Source of the DNA: Opitutales bacterium
GTDB taxonomy: Bacteria; Verrucomicrobiota; Verrucomicrobiia; Opitutales; Seribacteraceae
Direction: 5' to 3'
Assembly (NCBI GenBank): GCA_028045305.1
Contig: JAOFTV010000002.1
Coordinates: 62,001 to 126,000 of the forward strand
Length of the DNA: 64,000 nt
This document shows, in pieces, positions 43,595-53,000 of this stretch; the first letter of the stretch is position 1, and each line of letters opens with the position of its first letter. The position numbers and the translations under genes were made by a program. Below the pieces are notes generated by a model. It saw only the letters and a list, made by a program, of their open reading frames with translations. It ran no database searches and was not told the DNA's origin.

Positions 43595-45010
43595 ATGCCT
43601 ATCAATCAGCCTGTATCTTTTCTAGATAGTGTAAACCTATCCTTTGATCGAGCCGCTGCTGCCATGGACTTGCCCAAGGGCTTAGCCAGGCAAATCCGTA
43701 CATGCAATGCCATTTGCGAGATGAAATTTGGCGTTGAGCTTAGGGGTTCGTACGAAATTTTCACGGGTTGGCGGGCAACGCACAGCGAACATGTCCTACC
43801 TGCAAAGGGAGGCATTCGTTATGCTCCTTTTGCTGACCAGCAAGAAGTCGAGGCACTCGCAGCCTTGATGACCTATAAGTGTTCTATTGTTAATGTACCT
43901 TTCGCTGGTTCAAAAGGCGCACTTTGTATTGATCCCAAAGAATACACCCTTGACGAGTTAGAGCACATTACACGCAGGTTTGCGCAGGAACTTGACAAGA
44001 GAGGCTTGCTTGGTCCTGGGCTAAATGTTCCAGCACCGGACATGGGCACCGGGCAACGTACGATGTCCTGGATTGCGGACGAATACCAAAAACTTCACCC
44101 AGCTGAAATTAATGCCCGTGGATGCGTCACCGGAAAACCTGTACATTTTGGAGGAGTTGAAGGTCGGGTGGAGGCAACAGGCAGAGGGGTTCAATATGGC
44201 ATACAGGAATTTTTTAGGCATCCAGACGATGTCGCCTATGCAGGATTGGAAGGAGGGCTTGAAGGTAAATCTATAATCCTTCAAGGTCTTGGGAATGTGG
44301 GTTACCATGCAGCCAAATTCCTACAGGAAGAAAACGGAGCAAAGGTTATTGGCATCATCGAACGGGATGGTGCCCTGTTTGATGAGTCCGGAATCTCTGT
44401 GGAAGCCGCTTTTCAATATAAACTAGATCATGGAAAACTGGAAGGTTTCCCCGTCGGAAAATTTGTTCCAGGTGGACGGGAAGCCCTCGAACTCGCTTGT
44501 GACATTCTGATTCCTGCAGCTCTCGAAAGTGTGATAACCGGGGAAAATGCACCACGAATTCAGGCAAAAGTGATCGCAGAAGCGGCCAATGGTCCAATCT
44601 CCTACGATGCAGATGAGATTTTACGCAAAAAAGGAGTCTTTATTATTCCCGATGCATACCTTAATGCTGGAGGTGTAACAGTTTCATACTTCGAATGGTT
44701 GAAAAATCTTTCTCATGTAAGATTTGGTAGGCTCGACAAAAGATTTGCCGAAGCTCAAAATGCCAAGATCATCCGTTTGATCGAATCGACGAGTGGCAAA
44801 CCTTTAGACAAAAAACTCACCGATGATCTACTCCAAGGTCCAAGTGAAATCGCTTTAGTCCGCTCAGGCTTAGAGGACACTATGCGTGAGTCTTATCAGG
44901 AAATTAAGGAAATGCATGACTCCATTGACAAAATAACTGATCGAAGAACCGCAGCCTTTGCCTTGGCAATACGTAAAATTGCAGATATCTACGATAGTAT
45001 GTATCTCTAA
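43595..45010 (+). CDS. Glutamate dehydrogenase
   Basis: A Glu/Leu/Phe/Val-dehydrogenase family enzyme of 471 residues interconverting glutamate with 2-oxoglutarate and ammonia. It shows LPAKGGIRYAPFADQQEVEA, the catalytic-loop VPFAGSKGAL, NVPAPDMGTG, the nucleotide-binding LQGLGNVGYHAA and EAANGPIS. The family also contains amino-acid dehydrogenases, but the KGGIR loop and length fit glutamate dehydrogenase. Translation may be regulated by the leader hairpin. Confidence 0.93.
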   Translation: MPINQPVSFLDSVNLSFDRAAAAMDLPKGLARQIRTCNAICEMKFGVELRGSYEIFTGWRATHSEHVLPAKGGIRYAPFADQQEVEALAALMTYKCSIVNVPFAGSKGALCIDPKEYTLDELEHITRRFAQELDKRGLLGPGLNVPAPDMGTGQRTMSWIADEYQKLHPAEINARGCVTGKPVHFGGVEGRVEATGRGVQYGIQEFFRHPDDVAYAGLEGGLEGKSIILQGLGNVGYHAAKFLQEENGAKVIGIIERDGALFDESGISVEAAFQYKLDHGKLEGFPVGKFVPGGREALELACDILIPAALESVITGENAPRIQAKVIAEAANGPISYDADEILRKKGVFIIPDAYLNAGGVTVSYFEWLKNLSHVRFGRLDKRFAEAQNAKIIRLIESTSGKPLDKKLTDDLLQGPSEIALVRSGLEDTMRESYQEIKEMHDSIDKITDRRTAAFALAIRKIADIYDSMYL

Positions 45011-45031
45011 CGGGGTGCGACCGTTTTTTCT

Positions 45032-46399
45032 TTAAACTGGTTGCATAGTCCATCCATCGCGGTACGGTTTGTTAAGTAGAGAATTTGCATCCGTTCGACC
45101 ACATGATAACTCCTTCTCATTCCACTTAAATTCACCTCCTGTGGACATGACCACATTTCCCAGCAACATCCATTCGGTCAATTTTCCAGCGTACTCGAAA
45201 TTAGCAAGTGCGAAACTGGGTTGATTTTTTCTAATCGCCTGGACGAGTTCCTCCTTCATCCCGGAGTCACCACGACCATTACGACCAAGAGAGTTAACTG
45301 GTAAGGCTAGCTCAGTAGGTAGTTTCCAACCATCGCCTAAATGGGCTTCCCAGGTTGCTCCAAATGCTGAGGCTGAAAACATCGATCCTTTTGATCCGAG
45401 AATAATACATCCCTGTGGAGAAGGTTTTTTACCGAGGAAAAGTTCTTCATTGGGCAGATTTGGTTCTCCAAGCAAATTGCCTCCAAGGTGACCAACTCTT
45501 CCCTCATGCCAATATAAAGATATAATCTTGGACGAAGATGGAGCAGAAAAATCAAAACGAACTGTTCCCCAGGCTGGGTAAGTCTCTGGATGGTTGGGTG
45601 CCTGAAGCATGCACTTCACTTTTTGAGGAACATCCAAGCCACATCCCATTGCAGGAAGGTTTAACAGATGAATACCACTATCACCTAAAGCACCAGTTCC
45701 AAAATCTCGCCAACCCCGCCAATTGAAAGGCTGATAGGATGGATGATAAGGTCTTTTGAATGCAGGTCCAAGAAATGCATTCCAGTCCAATTCATTAGGA
45801 ATCGGAAATTCTCCAGCAGGGCGAGAATGTATTTTCGGTCCTTGTGGCCATGTCGGACGGTTCGTCCATACATGAACCTCCAAAATGTCACCTATTTCGC
45901 CCGATTGTAAATACTCAACTCCCTGCCGAAAGCCATTATGGGCACACCCCTGCATACCTACCTGCACACAAGCTTTTTTATCGCGAGCAAGTAGACGTAA
46001 CTGCCTGGCTTCCCAAACAGTATGTGCCATAGGTGCCTGCACAAAAACATGCATGCCCGCATTTAAAGCAAGCTGGGTGGCATGAGCATGGGTATGGTCT
46101 GGAGAACTTATTGTTACCACATCAATTTTTCCGGCCCATTGGGAAATCATTTTCCGATAATCACTGTACCTTGCAACCCTTGGATAAGATTGTAAGGCAT
46201 AGTCAAGTTTGCGTCCGTTCACATCACAAGCCGCCACCAATTGCCCATGCCTAGCAAGTTGATCCAAATCGCTACGACCCTTGCCCCCCACACCGATCGA
46301 GCCAATAAGCAAATTCTTATCCGCTTCTCCATGAGCTCTTGGTAAGAAGAGTAAAGCCCCCGATGATGCCATCGACCGAACAAAATTTCTACGCTTCAT
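45032..46399 (-). CDS. Secreted Gfo/Idh/MocA-family oxidoreductase
   Basis: A 455-residue NAD(P)-dependent sugar or inositol oxidoreductase. Start 46399 opens with a Tat-like signal (MKRRNFVRSMASSGALLFL); an ATG 21 bases earlier is possible. The Rossmann motif is IGSIGVGGKGRSDL, followed by ACDVNGRKL, SSPDHTHAHATQLALNAG and VQAPMAHTVWEA. In the last motif the catalytic EKP is replaced by QAP, which removes the usual Lys and suggests altered or lost dehydrogenase chemistry. Confidence 0.88.
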   Translation of the reverse strand: MKRRNFVRSMASSGALLFLPRAHGEADKNLLIGSIGVGGKGRSDLDQLARHGQLVAACDVNGRKLDYALQSYPRVARYSDYRKMISQWAGKIDVVTISSPDHTHAHATQLALNAGMHVFVQAPMAHTVWEARQLRLLARDKKACVQVGMQGCAHNGFRQGVEYLQSGEIGDILEVHVWTNRPTWPQGPKIHSRPAGEFPIPNELDWNAFLGPAFKRPYHPSYQPFNWRGWRDFGTGALGDSGIHLLNLPAMGCGLDVPQKVKCMLQAPNHPETYPAWGTVRFDFSAPSSSKIISLYWHEGRVGHLGGNLLGEPNLPNEELFLGKKPSPQGCIILGSKGSMFSASAFGATWEAHLGDGWKLPTELALPVNSLGRNGRGDSGMKEELVQAIRKNQPSFALANFEYAGKLTEWMLLGNVVMSTGGEFKWNEKELSCGRTDANSLLNKPYRDGWTMQPV

Positions 46400-46482
46400 T
46401 CCTAGAAAACTATGGGGCAATCAATTCAGAAACAAGCTTAGGTTGAACCAATCAGAAAAACCATACTTTTCACATCAGAAAG

Positions 46483-48588
46483 TCAAGGATTCAGCCCAAT
46501 CACTTGTATGGCATCAGCAACCACATATCCCTCCGTATTTTCATTGGACAGTGTAACATGGTAGCTTTTTCCCTTTTGAAAGGAAAAAGTACCCAGGGAA
46601 CTCCAAACATCGCTTCCCAAATGAGGCTTGCGTTGGTCAAGAAGCACCTTATCGATCCCCTCTTCATGAACGATCTCATATCTTATATTACCAGCACGGT
46701 TTCCAAAAGCAGAATAAGAAACTTTGATTTCATGAAGTCCTTCTGCAGGTGCCGAGAATGGAAATTTAATTTTACGCATGCCCTTTCCTCCATTGCCATC
46801 ATGATAATAGGAAGTCCCCACAAACGGACGAAGTGAACTACTTTTAAACCATTCCCCCTCCAACTCCAATTGCTCTCCATCCACAACGACGCCTCCTAAA
46901 CTAGACAAGAAAATCCCGATACCTTCAGTCACCCGGTTATCTTTGGTCAGCTCCAACACCTGTTTATCCTCCAACAAACGCTTACTTAATTCAGCATAGT
47001 CAACACCCTGCACCGGGATGTCTTCATCCACTGCAAGGGCTGCAGCCGTAGCTGCGGATTGACCCAAAATCATAAATACAGGCTCCATTCGTAGGGAGCC
47101 AAAAGCAACATGCGAGGCAGATAAACATACCGGCACAAGAAGGTTTGAACACTCCCTTAGTGGTGGAATAATCGCATCGTAAGAAATCGCATAAGGATCA
47201 ACCACAGGGACCTGGAAATCACCCTCATTGAGCACATAAGATCTTCCCTTTTCATCCTTAGTCACATATCGCTGGACATGACGAGAATCCATTTTGTAGC
47301 TACCCATGCCAATCGGTTTCAGGCTTTGTCTTTTTCCATTAACCTCATGTTCAGTCATCACAAAATCACTCATCATTCTCCTCGCCTCCCTAACATAGAG
47401 TTGCAACGGCCAATTTTCATTATCCACAAACTCATCTTTAGCCAGGCCCCATTTCTTCATCATCAGGCTGACTTCTTCAGGAACTCTCGGGTCATTACAC
47501 AAAAAATAAAAATAACCTTGTTGATACCGCTTGTGCTCATCGATGATTTTTTGACGCTCTTGGTAAGACCCATCGGGATATCCATAGTTCATCCCGATAT
47601 TGTCAGTGCTAAACCCACCGTAATTATTAGTGTCTGTTTTAGCATTGGGAATAGGATCAAACTTATCAAATACATGCCTCGAACCCTTTTTTAATGAACG
47701 CAAAAGCAGCTCATAGTGCCTGGAATCATAACCTTCGGGTTTCGGGAAAGACACCCGGTTCTCCTCTACCTGAGTAAGGCAAAGCCTAAAATTATAAGCC
47801 TGCATTTTTGTATCCATTGAACCATCGGTTCCTGGAATCTTATTACTTATTCGGGCAATCAAACCACTGGCTGGATCTCCATGGACAATGAAAGGATCAA
47901 TCCCTTTGGAAAATTGGTTTTTTAAAGCATGCGCAGTCTGTACACCATTGAATGTTTCACCGTAACGCCGATTCCCTTCCCTCCCGACAAAATAACTTAC
48001 ACCTGCAGCAGCCATCAGGTCTCCTTCGTAAGTACAATCAAGGAATACCTTTCCTTCATACCGATTTCCCGACAGGCAGGTTATGGAAAGTATTCTCCCC
48101 TTGTCGAGTTCCACCCCTTCATTGCGGTCCAAACGTTCATCACGAGCAATTTCCAAGTTATTTTCCCTAACCCATGATTCAAAGATATCCTCCGCAACCT
48201 TTGGTTCAAAAATCCACATGGTCCTACGATTGCCATCGACAGCGGGTGAACCCTGCCCACGGTTTCCATACTCGCTCATTTCCTGCCACTCCCATGCCTC
48301 CGGACTTTGATAATGCCTCCACACTCGGTGATAAAACTCTCGGGCAATTCCTCCGACCACTTCCTTTTTCCCACTATCTGTCCACCCAAGCCCATTACTT
48401 GTCAATCCACCCAACCTACGATCTGGCGAAACAACTATTACAGATTTTCCAATTCTCGTGGCCTGAACGGCCGCAGAAATAGCAGCAGAATTCCCCCCGT
48501 AAATGACAATGTCTCTACTAGTGGAATCCGCCCACAAATGCCAATTAAAAACGAAAAAAAGGCAGAACAAACGATAGACTAGTGACAT
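46483..48588 (-). CDS. Secreted FAD-dependent oxidoreductase with C-terminal golvesin-like domain
   Basis: A 701-residue exported flavoprotein. A signal peptide covers about residues 1-20. The FAD-binding fold starts IVIYGGNSAAISAAVQATR and continues with RRLGGLTSNGLGWTDSG, then FLDCTYEGDLMAAAGVSYFVGREG. The final 120 residues are a beta-sandwich with DGNGGKGMRKIKFPF and VVADAIQVIGL, like golvesin/xanthan-lyase C-terminal domains. Such proteins in Verrucomicrobia and Planctomycetes accompany carbohydrate degradation. Divergent from the haloperoxidase gene. Confidence 0.87.
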   Translation of the reverse strand: MSLVYRLFCLFFVFNWHLWADSTSRDIVIYGGNSAAISAAVQATRIGKSVIVVSPDRRLGGLTSNGLGWTDSGKKEVVGGIAREFYHRVWRHYQSPEAWEWQEMSEYGNRGQGSPAVDGNRRTMWIFEPKVAEDIFESWVRENNLEIARDERLDRNEGVELDKGRILSITCLSGNRYEGKVFLDCTYEGDLMAAAGVSYFVGREGNRRYGETFNGVQTAHALKNQFSKGIDPFIVHGDPASGLIARISNKIPGTDGSMDTKMQAYNFRLCLTQVEENRVSFPKPEGYDSRHYELLLRSLKKGSRHVFDKFDPIPNAKTDTNNYGGFSTDNIGMNYGYPDGSYQERQKIIDEHKRYQQGYFYFLCNDPRVPEEVSLMMKKWGLAKDEFVDNENWPLQLYVREARRMMSDFVMTEHEVNGKRQSLKPIGMGSYKMDSRHVQRYVTKDEKGRSYVLNEGDFQVPVVDPYAISYDAIIPPLRECSNLLVPVCLSASHVAFGSLRMEPVFMILGQSAATAAALAVDEDIPVQGVDYAELSKRLLEDKQVLELTKDNRVTEGIGIFLSSLGGVVVDGEQLELEGEWFKSSSLRPFVGTSYYHDGNGGKGMRKIKFPFSAPAEGLHEIKVSYSAFGNRAGNIRYEIVHEEGIDKVLLDQRKPHLGSDVWSSLGTFSFQKGKSYHVTLSNENTEGYVVADAIQVIGLNP

Positions 48589-48707
48589 TAATACTTTCTC
48601 ATATTTTGAGCCTTCATATAGTCAACATCTTTGTCATACAAGATGAGCAACTCGCTTATCACTTGACATCCATTATTCAGATAATTCGTAGTATGAATAG
48701 TCATGCT

Positions 48708-50000
48708 ATGTTAAAGAATAAAAGATTACAGAATTTACCATTAAAAGCTTATTTATTTTGTTTCCTTATTTGTTTCTTTGGGAACGCAGAGTCTAAAATT
48801 TTTGGGAAAGAGGATAGGTTTATGGAAAACTGGAGGAAAGCATTCGTAGAGTGCGTACGCATCGAGGCCCTTTCGCCCAACATCATGGTGCGCAATATGA
48901 CCATTTTTTCTATTTCTGTTCATGATGCTTTAAATTCCGCGGACAAGCGTTATGAGACTTTGTTTAATCATCAAAGTGCAAAAATCGGGTTTATTAACCC
49001 TGAGGCAATCATCGCGGGGTGTGGGTGGACTGTTTCTCGAGCCTTACACCCAAATCGCCAAGTTGCATTCAAGAGATTATCCTCTTTCGCAAGAAAAGAA
49101 GATGCAAATCAATCTGTCAAAAGCAGCTTCCTTCATGGGAAAAGAGTTGCCGAGAAAGTCTTACATAATCGTCAAAACGACGGGTCTTCAACTACCATCA
49201 GTTACCTAGCAACCGATTCCCCGGGCCAATGGAGAAGAACTCCAAAATTTTACCGCCCACCCGAACAACCACATTGGAGAAAAGTTAGGTTATGGGCATT
49301 ACCCGGAAAACAAAGCTTTCTGCCCCCCCCGCCCCCTTCTTTTGACTCAACAGCCTATGCTTCCTCAGTTAGCGAAGCTAAAACAATGGGAGGGAAATTC
49401 AGCCAACTCCGTTCACCCGAGGAGTCATTTATTGCCAAATTCTGGAAAGATTTTTCCTACTCCCAGACTCCTCCGGGCCATTGGAACGAAATAGCTGCCT
49501 TTGTCAGCCATGCATCAAAACTTGACCTCTGGGAAGAAGCTCGCCTTTTTGCATTGCTTAATCTTGCCATGACTGATGCTGGGATTATCTCCTGGCAGGC
49601 CAAATATCACTACCACCTTTGGAGACCAATCGATGCCATTCGCAATGCAGATGAATTTGCTTCCACCCGAAACCTGGTAAACAAATCATGGTCTCCCCTT
49701 TTGGAAACGCCACCTCACCCAGAATATCCCTCCGCCCATAGTTGCTTTTCGGGAGCTGCATCTCACATCATGCAACTTTTTTTTCAAAGCGATCGATTTT
49801 CTTTCCGTGTATCTAGCGACCAATATCCAGGTAAATATCGAAGGTTTGAAAGCTTCTCCCAGTGTGCTAGTGAAATCGGGAAAAGTCGTCTCTATGGCGG
49901 CATTCATTATAGTTTTTCCAATTTAAATGGGATTCAATGCGGGAAAAAGATTGGATCTTTCATTTACGCCAATCTACTCAAAAGCTTGCAAAGAAAGTAA
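48708..50000 (+). CDS. Secreted vanadium-dependent haloperoxidase-family protein
   Basis: A 430-residue PAP2-superfamily protein. Start 48708 gives a signal peptide (LKAYLFCFLICFFGNAES); other Met codons at 48693 and 48582 precede it. The vanadate-binding set is complete: Lys299 and Arg306 in KYHYHLWRP, Ser342 and the acid-base His344 in PSAHS, and Arg394 with the axial His400 in SRLYGGIH. Spacings (K to R seven, R to H six) equal those of Curvularia chloroperoxidase. The enzyme may halogenate or oxidise organic matter outside the cell; phosphatase activity is the alternative. Confidence 0.88.
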   Translation: MLKNKRLQNLPLKAYLFCFLICFFGNAESKIFGKEDRFMENWRKAFVECVRIEALSPNIMVRNMTIFSISVHDALNSADKRYETLFNHQSAKIGFINPEAIIAGCGWTVSRALHPNRQVAFKRLSSFARKEDANQSVKSSFLHGKRVAEKVLHNRQNDGSSTTISYLATDSPGQWRRTPKFYRPPEQPHWRKVRLWALPGKQSFLPPPPPSFDSTAYASSVSEAKTMGGKFSQLRSPEESFIAKFWKDFSYSQTPPGHWNEIAAFVSHASKLDLWEEARLFALLNLAMTDAGIISWQAKYHYHLWRPIDAIRNADEFASTRNLVNKSWSPLLETPPHPEYPSAHSCFSGAASHIMQLFFQSDRFSFRVSSDQYPGKYRRFESFSQCASEIGKSRLYGGIHYSFSNLNGIQCGKKIGSFIYANLLKSLQRK

Positions 50001-50094
50001 TATTATATTTTATCAAATTGACTTATTTATGCAACATGTGCCTGCAAAAATTTAATTTTTGTTAAAAAAATTACCTTAAAAGACCCTCACGAGT

Positions 50095-53000
50095 ATGAAG
50101 CTTCTCTTTTTCCCATTTTCCCTTTTTCTTTTCCTTTTTTCCCTGTCACATGCAAGCGAACTCACCATGGGGGATTTAAACGGAGATGGTGAGGTTAACC
50201 TCATCGATACGGTTCTCATGGTCAACCACATCCAAGGCACCGAATATATTACTGATTCCGATGCGCTAAAATGGAAGGCAGATGTAAACGGCGATGGATT
50301 GGTCAACTCTTTCGATGTGGAAGAGTCTCTCAATTTTGTGTTCAAAAGAGAGCCAAAAAAACAAATGCCCAAGACCAGTGTTCTCGCCACTAGTCCTTAC
50401 CATGGTGAAGGAAATATAGCACTGACACGAGAATTTGTTGTTCGCTTCACCATGCCGCTCAAGGAAGGCACTGTAATCACCGACGACTCCTTCTACGCCC
50501 ATTCCGCCGGTGACCTTATGATAACTTCTGCGCGCCTATCGTCTGATCGTATGAAAGCCACTCTTTTCCTGGGAGGGTTTCGTTGGCCATCCAACTCCAA
50601 AGTTACTGTTACTTTTAGAGGAACGGGTCTAACCGATTTCCTTGATCGCGAACTTGATTTGGATGGTGACGGGTCTCCAGGTGGCCATGGCGAATGGACA
50701 TTCAGCACACTGGCAGTGGAAGCTAGTGACCCAAGCACCGTTGTTAAAGGCAGAGTCCTAGATTCTGACAATTCCAATGGGGAAAGACCATTGGGCGGTG
50801 TAATTATTTCAGTTGTGGGAAATGAGGAACAATTTACCACCCTTTCGGATGTCAATGGATATTTCACCCTGACCTCGGCTCCCGTTGGTCGTTTTTTTGT
50901 GGTGGTTGACGGCAGACTGGTGGGTGCTGGCGCGGGAGAGACCCTGGCAGATGATCTTTGGAAAGAACGGGATTATTACACCTTTGTGGGTAAGGCTTGG
51001 GAAGGTGTGCCCGGCAAAGAGGTAAATGCCACAAAATATGGAAAATATGATGACTCGGGTGCTTACCAACCCAGCCCCAAAGATGGCAATATTTACCTCC
51101 CCCTCGTCAAAAAAGGTGCCCTACAATCAGTAAACTCCAGCACGGATACAGAAATCGCATTTGCCACGGGCTACTTAGAGGAGGCAAGCCCAGAGCAGGC
51201 AACCATGCTTCATGCAACCTCCATTACTATACCTCCCGGATCTCTTCAAGCCGACGACGGGACCCAGGGCGGTAGTGTGGGAATCGCACCGGTCGATCCC
51301 GAACGCTTGCCCGAACCACTGCCCGAGTCTCTGGCCATGCCACTGGTGATCACGATTCAGACAGATGGGGCCTCCAACTTCGATGTGCCCGTGCCGGCCC
51401 GCTTTCCCAATGTCGACAACCTTCCTCCCGGTACCAAATCTGCTCTTTGGAGCTTCGATCACGACACTGGGGTCTGGGAAATCTCCGGGCCAATGACAGT
51501 GAGCGAAGACGGAAAGTATCTTGAGACCGACCCGGGAGTCGGTATCCGTCAACCTGGCTGGCATGGTGCATCTCCTGGGGCACAGGTTTTTGGGACTGCT
51601 GTTATAACAGGTCCCACCATTAGCAAGCCCACACCCGGGGCTTGCGGTCTTACCCAGGAACAAATGGAGCTAACCGAGCAAGAATTCACCGACCTTGGCC
51701 GTTTATCCGAGGGTATCGAAGAAACGATCTTTGGTGCCAACGATGAGGATATCAGTTTTTCAAAGGAAATCTTATCTGCTGGGCACCATTTTGCCAAAGG
51801 TTCGGCAAACGGTGGGAAAAATTGGGATTTGTTTCGTAACCATGTGTATCGTGATGCCTCCCTTCACCAGGAAATTGCATCAAAAGCAGTGCAGTTACTT
51901 GGCAATGATTCCTTTTGGGCTGCATTTATATCCACTGCCGGGGTGATGAAAGACAATGCCCTGATTGCAATGATTGACCAAAGTAAAAGAGACCAGATTA
52001 ACCAAGCACACCTTACTTTTTTACAAAAGCATACTGTCGCCAAGGAGCAAATTACCAAGCAGCTCAACAAATGGGAAAAATACCTTCAATCCGTCGGTGC
52101 TTTGCTTGGGGAAACCAGCCTAGTTATAAATTATTCAACCATCCAGGGAAACCGAGGAGAACTAGGCCGGACAATCTCCCTTGTTAGTAAAGCCTTCCGT
52201 GCCCTCCCCGGCGGGCGCAAACGCCTGGACTCTTGCCTAAAACGATACGCTAAGGACTGGCAAAACTTCATCGAATCCACCCTCGATGGCAACCTGCATG
52301 CCTACAAAGGAGAATCCTTTGTTTTCTTAAAAAGAATTGGTTCAGATAAGGAGGAAAATCGCCTCCCTCCTATCGCTGCTCAGCGGATTCGTGTGGGAAC
52401 AGGTGGTGCCTATGATGCCATTGTCCGTCCCAACAGCTGGTACGAGGCATGGATGCTCGAACCCACCACCCTGGTCATTGGCTGTACCACCTTTATTTCA
52501 CCACGCAATGGAGGGAATGGTCCCGTGCCGCCCATTCCTCTTTGCAAGGATGACAAACCAGACAGTGACTATGACTACCTCTCCGACCGGGGTGAACGGG
52601 TGGTCGGCACCCATTCCCAGCAGTCAGACACCGATGGAGATGGCATACCCGATGGTTTTGAAATCATGAACGGTACCGACCCTAGCGGTGGCAACCCCGT
52701 GTTTACCGGCATTCTTGCCACCATCCCCACTCCCGACCGGGTATTTTCTGACTCTATCGTAACCGGCAATGACCTCGCCATACTAGGTAATGGGCCCCAT
52801 GGGATCGAAATTTTTGACATTGGTGCAGGTGTTCGCCCAATCAAGCTGGCAGGCATTGATACTCCCGGCTCGGTGCGCCGGGCCGCCCTTTCCGGTAATT
52901 TTCTGGCCATTGCCGATGCCGGGGCCGGCCTCACTGTGGTCGATCTGTCCAACCCCGAGGTGCCTTCTATTCGCTTTAATTTAAAACAGGAATCACCTGC

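Noticed and set aside
48663-48694. TTGACA and TAGTAT before the haloperoxidase gene as a promoter
   Set aside because: The spacer is 20 bases and the start codon chosen would lie only 13 bases after the -10, so the fit is poor.
50018-50094. TTGACT before the giant gene as a -35 box
   Set aside because: No acceptable -10 lies 16-18 bases downstream; the region is just AT-rich.
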